Assembly: GCA_022828595.1 (NCBI GenBank)
Contig: JAKGHH010000001.1
Location: 139,457,017-139,521,016 of the forward strand
Length of the DNA stretch: 64,000 nt
Direction: 5' to 3'
DNA from: Nelumbo lutea
Taxonomy: Eukaryota; Streptophyta; Magnoliopsida; Proteales; Nelumbonaceae
Shown piece after piece: positions 57,409 to 64,000 of this stretch. Position numbers and translations under genes: made by a program. Within the stretch, counting starts at the first letter, position 1, and every line of letters starts with the position of its first letter. The notes under the pieces are model-generated. The model did no database searches. It was not told where the DNA came from and saw only the letters and a list, made by a program, of their open reading frames with translations.

Positions 57409-58640
57409 ATCTTTTGCTCACTAACATATCCAACAACATACAAGGGTCTATTATGTGGACGTGACCCAAGTTGTAAATCCTCATCTGTAAATGTAATTAT
57501 CGCCATGCAATCCTTGTAGTTGTCTCCTTTTGGTACTTTGCTTTGGTACTTGTTGGGGAGGATCAGGGGTCTTTGCCATTGCAAAGTGAACCTTTTGTGG
57601 TAGTTGTAGCGCTTGGGTAAAGCTCAAGTGGGATGACACTTCCTCTAGTTGCTTTGCTACTTCTTTGTCACACATGGGGTGCTCTTGAAGAGGCCTTGCC
57701 ATGTCTTTGTCCTCGTCAGATGAAGCTTCTTCTACTGATGGTGTTGTTTCCTCTTCGTCAACAGTTACCATGTATGCTGCTACACACTCCTCTAGGACAA
57801 GTTCTCTAGGCATGAACTCCCAAAGGGTTACTAGAGTTAGATGGGGTTGTTGAAGCACTTCCTCCTCACTAGCTGGGGGTACCTAAGGTGCTTTCTTCTT
57901 TGGCATTTTCTTCTTCTTGGAGGCGTTGTGTACTCGTCGTCTTCTAGTCCGCTTCGATCTAGTTGATACAAAGATGAAAGGACGAGGAGCCTTATTCTTA
58001 CGTCGAGAGACGACAGTCCATCCAATCTTGTCTTGAGGAGGTGTTTCTGAGTCATTAGATTAGACAGAGATAGTCTTGCCCCCACTCAAAATGATTCCTT
58101 TGGGTTGGTGCCATACCTTCTCTTTGGGTTTCTTGTTGGTGAAGGTGGACCACCCATCTTCTATCTCATCTTCTGAAATAAACGACTCTTCCCAATAGTC
58201 AAAGTCATCATTCATTAGCTCGTAGAGAGTTAGGATGTCGGGATTCCCGGACCTTGGCATGTCAGGATTCCTGAACCATGGTCACCTCTTGATCAACAAT
58301 AAACTGGATAGGAATTTCCCCCTCTAGGAGGGATACTGTAGGAAAAGACGTCGTTGGGAGTCCAACTACCTTGCCCCTAGTCTCCATAATTTTAGGAGAA
58401 TCTAATGAGTTGTGTTGTGGTGCTGACTTCCCTTTTGTTGGTGCAGAGTTCCTTGAGGTTTGGACACTCACTATAGCTTGAGTAGAAGAGGAAGAACCTA
58501 TAGAGGGTTGCAGTGGTACTGGGTTTAAAGACCCAAAAGTCACCATGGTGACGTTAGTAGCAGCAAAATTGTCACCAAGATCTATCTCGATCTTTCCTTG
58601 CTCTTTAGGTCGCTTGGGCGGTGGAAGCTCAATCAACTTT
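57409..58640 (-). pseudogene. Gypsy D gag C-terminal/protease N-terminal linker
   Basis: Fragments in three frames: 58636-58262 (KRPKEQGKIEIDLGDNFAAT), 58260-58060 (MPRSGNPDILTLYELMNDDF) and 57858-57351. Low-complexity acidic and proline-rich stretches fit the variable gag-pol linker of TAT elements. No zinc knuckle was seen. Confidence 0.55.
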
Positions 58641-60112
58641 GATTAGAGTAGCTGGTTGAGCATTTCTGGAACGTCAGAGTCAGGGAACAGATACTCCTCT
58701 TCTAGTTCCTTTAGAGTAGGCCTAGATTTCTCTTGGCCTTGATTTACAAAAAGTTTCACTTTGATCTCTATCTTCTTCTTCTTGCCGGAGATCTTAACTG
58801 GTGTAGTGTTAATTCACGACTTCCTTTCCTTTAGAGGAGGAGGTCTTGAGGTCCTTCTTGACTTCCTTCTTACCTTCTTTCTTTTCACAAGGGTCACTTA
58901 GTTGGGGATTCCCATGCTTGGCTATCTAGATCTCCAAGTCATGAGCTCGAGTAGCTAAATCTTCGAAGGTGGTAGGCATGTTCCCTTTGAGGCTATAGAG
59001 TAGTCCTCAATGCATCCCTTGGACGCATGTGTTTATGGCAGAGGATTGGCTGGTTTGTTCCATGCATTGAAGGGCGAAGTTCCTCCATTGCTCAATGTAG
59101 TTGATGGCGGACTCATCCTTTCTTTGCCTTGTAGGGGAGAGTTCTGGAAGTCCAATAGTTTGTCGTGTACAGTAAAAGCGAGTGAGGAATTCTCTCTCAA
59201 GCTGGTCCCAACTTTCGATGGAGCTGGGATGGAGGTCAATGTACCAATCAAACGCTGTAGGCTTGAGGGAGCAAACAAACTGTTTCACCATTTGGTCGTC
59301 GTAGGTTCCCACGTTGTTGCAAGTCTCGATGAAGTGGGTTATGTGCTACTTTGGATTGCCCTTCCCGTCGAACTGCTGGAACTTAGGAGGTTGATAGCCG
59401 ATTGGCATGCACATCTCATCAATGCGTCGAGTGTATGGTTTAGCATACACTAGAGAGGTCTATGGAATTCTTCCATATTGAGCCCTTAGGGTGTTAACGA
59501 TCATGTACTGAAGTTGTTGCATTGTCAGAGAAGTGACTGAAACTTGGGTGGTGTCTTGCATCATGTTTTGCACTGTAACCCGATCATGCTCCTCTTGTTG
59601 CTGCTTCTACTACTCTTGGAGGTTAGGAGCCGGGTGAGAAGGTCCTTGATTGGACTCTGTTTGGCGGTTTTGTATCTCCAATTTGTTCATCAGGAAGGCA
59701 ATCTAGAGATCCTTCTCAGCATTGGAGCTCTTGAGGTTGTCAATGGCTTCAACCATCTTCTAGAGTCGTTCTTCCATCGTCATGACTTCTGTCGTCATCA
59801 CTAGTACGACGCCACTAGAAGCAGAGTAGGAGTTGTGTGATGGAGAGAAGTGAGACTCCATCCTCGACATAGTGATGGGTTGGTCATCTGGGAGAAAGTG
59901 CTTTTTCCCTTCACATCAATGTGTGGAGAGTTGAAAAGGCTTTCCTTCTATAGAGTAGTCACCTTGGTGATTTTTTGTATAGGAAGCTCCGTTGGAGATG
60001 GTAGCTGCGCTTTGTCGGATTTTGCCATGGCACGTGTGATAGGACTGTTGTAGGAAGAACCAAAAGTGCTAGAGGACTTGTTAAAGGAAGTTGCAGCCTT
60101 CTTGGTAGCCAT
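58640..60112 (-). pseudogene. Gypsy D gag, broken
   Basis: The start is the ATG at 60112 (MATKKAATSFNKSSSTFGSS, then SPITRAMAKSD). The retrotransposon gag domain lies at 59312-59007: QFVCSLKPTAFDWYIDLHPS, SWDQLEREFLTRFYCTRQTI and ESAINYIEQWRNFAL. Stops and shifts occur near 59450-59940 and 59000. The ORF on the opposite strand at 59010-59453 is a shadow. Confidence 0.8.
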
Positions 60113-60182
60113 TGGATGATTATTGCAAAGTCGACTCGAAAGATGAGAGGAAGAGAGCGTCCCATCGGGCATGCTAGAAATT
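60113..60182 (-). other. Gypsy D short leader and primer-site region
   Basis: On the - strand the LTR is followed by AATTTCTAGCATGCCCGATG; TAT elements have a similar sequence directly after the 5' LTR. I do not assign the tRNA. Confidence 0.45.
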
Positions 60183-60978
60183 TGTCGACACAAATTTCGT
60201 GTATTCCAATTAGCACAAAATATGGAGACAAATTACAAAAATAAAATTCTAATAAAGAAAAATAAACAAGGGAATGAACTCTCTTTAATTTCTGTTCGAT
60301 GACATGAGCAACCTCTGGTTGACGGTTGAATTTGGTGAAGACAAGGGTCGTTGGTGTGTTTCTCTACTTCTTGAAGTGTTGATGTAGATTTCCTTGATTT
60401 TGGTGCTTTGGGAGATTTGGTGTAGATTTCTTCACTCCAGGCTTCACGCTTGATCGGCTGTGAATGATGCTTCTCTAAGAAGTGCCCTTTTGTGGTGGCT
60501 TGATCTTCTTTGGAGCATTGTAGAGAACGAATAAGCTTTTTCCTTCTTTCTTCTCTCTTGATCTTGTAGTTATTGAAGTTTGCAGGAGCTTGTGGTTTTT
60601 TGATGTCTGAGAGCTTTTTGCAGTGTGATTCTCTCAAAAGGAAGAAAAATGACCCCTCTTTCTTCCTAGGCAAGGCTATTTATAGCCAAGGGTTAAGGAT
60701 GCCACCTCAGCCCACTTAGCTAACCAACCCATGTGAATGGGGTGTTGGGTTAGCATTAACTCCTATACATGCACTATCATGTAGGGGTTAGTGGTCTTGC
60801 CAATAGGACCACCCTATTACAATAGGAGATGGGCCAAATTGGACTTGATACACTTGGATCCTTAAGCCATCAAGACATATTTATGTAGACTTGGGCCTTG
60901 GGTTCATGGAGGCCTATATCATTGAGAGGTTGTCATATAAATTAAGCCAATTTGTTTGACTTAAAATTCACGTCTACA
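60183..60978 (-). repeat. Gypsy D 5' LTR (about 800 bp)
   Basis: On the - strand it starts TGTAGACGTGAATTTTAAG and ends GTGTCGACA. A promoter TATAAATAG is at 60685-60677. The open frame 60673-60233 inside it is judged non-coding. Ends cannot be cross-checked because the partner LTR is missing. Confidence 0.6.
60677..60685 (-). promoter_or_regulatory. TATA box in the gypsy D LTR
   Basis: GGCTATAAATAGCC on the - strand, palindromic, placed as expected between U3 and R. Confidence 0.65.
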
Positions 60979-61065
60979 CCCCTACTACACTAGGTCCACA
61001 CAATTTCAATAATTTAGGAAGAAAGAATTTGGGTACCCATCTGGGCCGAGGGTTTTATGAGGGAT

Positions 61066-61300
61066 CATTTGGAGGAGATCTCAATTCGTCTGTTTGGCCC
61101 TTTACAACTTAACAAATGCTAATGATAGATACTTGGATTTGGTTTATAATGGCCACTGGACTTTTTTAGATTTATCGGGCCGGTATTTTGATATGTGAAA
61201 GCTATGAGTTGAGATCTCCTCCCAACAAATACGTTCACCCTTTTTTTGTTTTCTTGCAAAAAGCAGTCCCAACAAATACGTTCACCCTTTTTTTTGTTTT
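61066..61300. repeat. Inverted family ends and a 46-bp tandem duplication
   Basis: GGAGGAGATCTCAA (61071-61084) and its inverse (61208-61221) are ends of the same family as the hairpin at 49771. After the second, CCCAACAAATACGTTCACCC occurs twice (61221 and 61267), each followed by a T run. Confidence 0.55.
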
Positions 61301-61327
61301 CCCATTGTGTTTTCTTTATGATTTTGG

Positions 61328-61465
61328 TGCTGTTTGGTATTATTGCTGTTTTCTGAAAAAATGATATCAAACCAGCCATCAAACCTTAAAACACTTTTGG
61401 AAAGAAAAAAAAACAGAAAAAATGGTATTTTCTCAGAAAAAAAAAAAACAGCTAACCAAACAGCA
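61328..61465. mobile_element. MITE, 138 bp
   Basis: The terminal 11 bp TGCTGTTTGGT is perfectly inverted at the right end. Arms continue with GCTGTTTTCTGAAAAAAT on the left and a similar A/T-rich block on the right. No TSD was confirmed. Confidence 0.55.
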
Positions 61466-61469
61466 TATG

Positions 61470-62560
61470 CCAATGCATTCTTTTATTATTTTCTCAAAAT
61501 ATGATACATTTAATTCTGATGTGACACTGTTTCCTCAAAAAACAACAACAACGGGGTGTTGGTCACTGTGGCATCTTATAGGACGTGATGATATGTTTGA
61601 ATATACTGGGCTCCATTGTTGATGTAATTGAAATCAAATTACAAGTTGGAATTGAATTATGCTACTTCTTATGACTTGTTTCGTGATCATCTAATCTATG
61701 GGTACCCATAGACGAAACCACGGTATTCTTCCATTGACAAAAATGGATGATATTTTATGAATCAGAGAGCCATGTGTCATGCGTGGATGGTCTCAAAATA
61801 TGCAACACCCTTACATGAACTCAATAAGCGTGGCATTTTCCAAAACCAATTTATGGTATCCGATTGTCCGAATTCGAATTAAATTCCATCCTATTAAAAT
61901 TTAAAAGTGATTCAAATTTGATACGCTTATAGATCATCTGATCCATTATAATCCAACACAATTAGTTTGAATATGATGTTTTTACTAAATTATCAATAAG
62001 CTTAAGTTTCATACAAATATTTTTTCAATTTATTTTATTGTCTACGAAGTACAATATCAAAGATATTTTTTAACTCATTTTGTTGATAATGTATAATATT
62101 TTCATTATTTATAGTTTGATTTATTTATACTATTTCAATATTCTATGGAAATCCAAATTCAATTCCAATCTGGCAAAAATCCTATGGGTAAGGTTTGATT
62201 TGAATTTTGATATAAACAAATCAAATTTGGTTTTTTCTATATCCAATTGAATTCGATTTGTTTACTGCAGACCTAGACAATTAATTGAAAAAAAAGAAAA
62301 AAAAAAAAAAAAAACATTGCTGAGTAGTTCTTCCACTAGAATGGCGTGGCAGTTTAAAAGTTCAGATAATAGAAGACTGAAACAAGTCAAGTCATGATTA
62401 ATGCCAAAATCCTTGACTGAAGAGGAAATAGTAACAAATAAGAGAACGCTAAAATTTTATTTTAAAATATAAAAAATATGCGGATATATAAAAAAATACT
62501 ATAACTTGAAAACAATACAACAACGCTTAAAATTAGGGAGAATGGAGATTTAAAAATTAG
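61470..62560. other. Intergenic with a decayed hAT-like stretch
   Basis: 61860-62275 is rich in GAATTCGAATT and AATTGAATTCG words and ends GTTTACTGCAGACCTAG, similar in type to 1225-1653. An A-rich run is at 62288-62314. No gene seen. Confidence 0.4.
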
Positions 62561-62564
62561 GGCC

Positions 62565-62920
62565 TATTTGTTTTGTGTACAGGATTAGAATTAAAATCAT
62601 CTATTCCTTATATCTGTTTGCTTTAATTGGGAATTGGATTCAGATTTCTATTATTGCAGTTTCGTTCATTTGGAGTTGAAATTGGAATTAACTAAAAATT
62701 TTCAATTTTATATTAATCTATTTTTTTATTATTAATTTAATAATGTTTTTGTTATTATATTTTATTAATAATTTATATTTTCTTATTAATTTATTAATAT
62801 CCTATTATTTTTGTTTTATTATTTTAAGATTAATTTATTATTTAATAATAAATATATTAATATTCTATTATTACTTTAATTAATATGTTTGCTACAATCT
62901 TTTGACTCTCCTTTTTTGGG
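62565..62920. repeat. MITE-like AT-rich segment
   Basis: Begins GGGCCTATTTGTTTTGTG, a MITE-like end; the interior is almost pure AT. The other end is not defined. Confidence 0.3.
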
Positions 62921-63285
62921 CTGAAATGGGTTTTCTTACCATTTTTGGCGGTGTTTGGTACTATGTTTGTTTCCTCACGACCTATTTGTACTATTGCATC
63001 ACATCAGCGCCATATTGGTAGACTTTTAATCTTATAATCTTATCTAGAATTATGTTTTGTTTGGTTGGGTTATTTTAGGCAAAACTATAAATTTATAATT
63101 GTGCCTCGAATTTTGTGAAAATAACTTCAAGTGAAAACAACTTTTTTTTTTTTGTATTGCTTATATCAAGCTAGGGAGCATTTTCAGCTTTTTATCCTGC
63201 AGTGTGGTGTCTTGGCTGGAATAAACAACAATAGATAAATTACGTTTAGATTATATGCACAATCCAGCAACTCACCCGGTCAATA

Positions 63286-63778
63286 GATCTGTTCATGGAT
63301 CGGGATCGGGCCGGGCTTTAACTCTGTATTAATAGATTTTTCTAAGGCTTGAGCCTGAGTCCGGCCTGACCATCGAGCCTACAACTTGGGCCTGAGCCCG
63401 ATCCTCATAAAAAGCCTGAAACCCGGGCATGGGCCCAAGCCCGAAATTTAGCCCATGTTGTTACTATTGCTGAAGTAGTTGAGTAGAGAGAGAGAGAGAG
63501 AAATTATAAAAAAAATAAAAAAATGTATATATTAAAATATAAATATATATATATATATAATATAAAATACACATTATGTATTTTATATAATATATAATGC
63601 TGAATCGAGCCGGACTAGGATTTTTTGACAAATCCCGAGCCCGGCCTAAAAGACAGTCGGGCTTATTGTGTTAGGCCCGAGGTCAGACCCACGGGCCTAA
63701 TTACATGACCAAGCCCGATCAGGGTGCGAGTCGTGCCAGGGTGGGCCATCGAGCTACCCAACTCATGAACAGGTCTAA
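63286..63778. mobile_element. hAT-like non-autonomous element
   Basis: The left end TAGATCTGTTCATGGATCGG pairs with the right end, read inward, TAGACCTGTTCATGAGTTGG. GC-rich arms (GGGCCGGGCTTT, CCCGAGCCCGGCC) flank an AT-rich core with a GAGAGAGAGAGAG tract at 63487. Confidence 0.6.
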
Positions 63779-64000
63779 CTATTACTACTGTTGAAGCGAC
63801 TGAATAGAGAGAGAGAGAGAGATTATAAAGAAAAGAATAAAAAATGTATATATTAAATTATAAATATATATTTTAATAAATATTATATTATTTATATATT
63901 TTATATAATATATAAAATACATATTATATATTTTATAAAATATATAATGCTGAGTCTGGCCGGGCCAGGCTTGGGCCGGGCTTTTTTGCAAATCCCGAGC
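63779..64000. repeat. Partial direct duplicate of the hAT-like element interior
   Basis: 63779-64000 repeats 63463-63645 in the same order: an ACTATTACTACTG-like word, the GA tract, the AT-rich core, TATAATGCTGA, and GACAAATCCCGAGC-like sequence. It runs off the window edge. Confidence 0.65.

Larger units (their letters stand above)
50880..60978 (-). mobile_element. Gypsy D: TAT-lineage LTR retrotransposon, 3'-truncated
   Basis: Ty3/gypsy order on the - strand: LTR, gag, protease, RT, RNase H, second RNase H, integrase. The second, archaeal-type RNase H and protease wording DCGSAVNIMP are hallmarks of the TAT (Ogre/Retand) lineage. No 3' LTR exists. A solo LTR of the copia A/C family splits its protease region. 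All frames are broken. Confidence 0.85.

Noticed and set aside
59010..59453. 147-codon + strand ORF
   Set aside because: Antisense to the gypsy gag domain, which is recognisable on the - strand.
60233..60673. 146-codon - strand ORF
   Set aside because: Falls within the transcribed part of the gypsy 5' LTR, lysine/serine-rich with no known domain; probably non-coding.
1..64000. CRISPR arrays, bacterial operons, organelle DNA insertions, rRNA or tRNA genes
   Set aside because: None seen; all repeat structure is explained by plant transposons, microsatellites and local duplications.

Overview
This is nuclear DNA of a flowering plant, most likely not a grass. It is AT-rich, has one intron-containing nuclear gene for a mitochondrial protein, and is otherwise dominated by plant transposons: Angela/Tork-type copia, TAT-type gypsy, MULE, hAT-like, Helitron-like, Tourist-like, SINE and LINE sequences. 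No rRNA, tRNA, CRISPR or bacterial-type operon was seen.

Genes. The only clearly functional multi-exon gene is a + strand type II (alternative) NAD(P)H dehydrogenase of the NDA class. Its eight coding exons lie between 7126 and 12150 and join in frame to 547 codons plus stop, with a probable spliced 5' leader from about 6590. A second, less certain gene is a 65-codon - strand ORF (44864 to 44667) with a TATA box about 125 bp upstream.

Left part (1-18240). Small terminal-inverted-repeat (TIR) elements lie at 66-436, 1225-1653 and 2041-2492. A Helitron-like element (about 3787-6325) carries an inserted 1.0-kb MULE with a perfect 9-bp target-site duplication (TSD). The NDA gene follows, then two MITEs and a hairpin repeat. 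At 14717-17134 is a Pack-MULE-like element holding the 5' ends of two host genes head to head: an X8/CBM43 (plasmodesmal callose-binding-like) gene on the - strand and hexokinase exon 1 on the + strand.

Middle (18205-41110). This is a nest of insertions. A hairpin repeat was hit by a MULE-like element (18241-33474). That element was hit by a - strand Tork-like copia (B, 19836-33051), whose 3' LTR was hit by a + strand Angela-type copia (A, 20423-27688). Just outside, a - strand copy of the same Angela-type family (C, 33626-40959) has a perfect 5-bp TSD (GAGGG). All coding parts carry stops, frameshifts or deletions.

Right part (41110-64000). A SINE with TSD sits beside another copy of the hairpin repeat. 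A gene-poor stretch holding the small ORF follows, then a LINE remnant joined to a - strand TAT-type gypsy element (about 50880-60978) with two RNase H domains. A solo LTR of the Angela-type family (55455-57408, TSD ATCTT) interrupts its protease region. The right edge holds MITEs and a partly duplicated hAT-like element.

Coordinates of LTR, TIR and TSD ends come from reading the sequence by eye; family names rest on remembered motif similarity, not on a database search.
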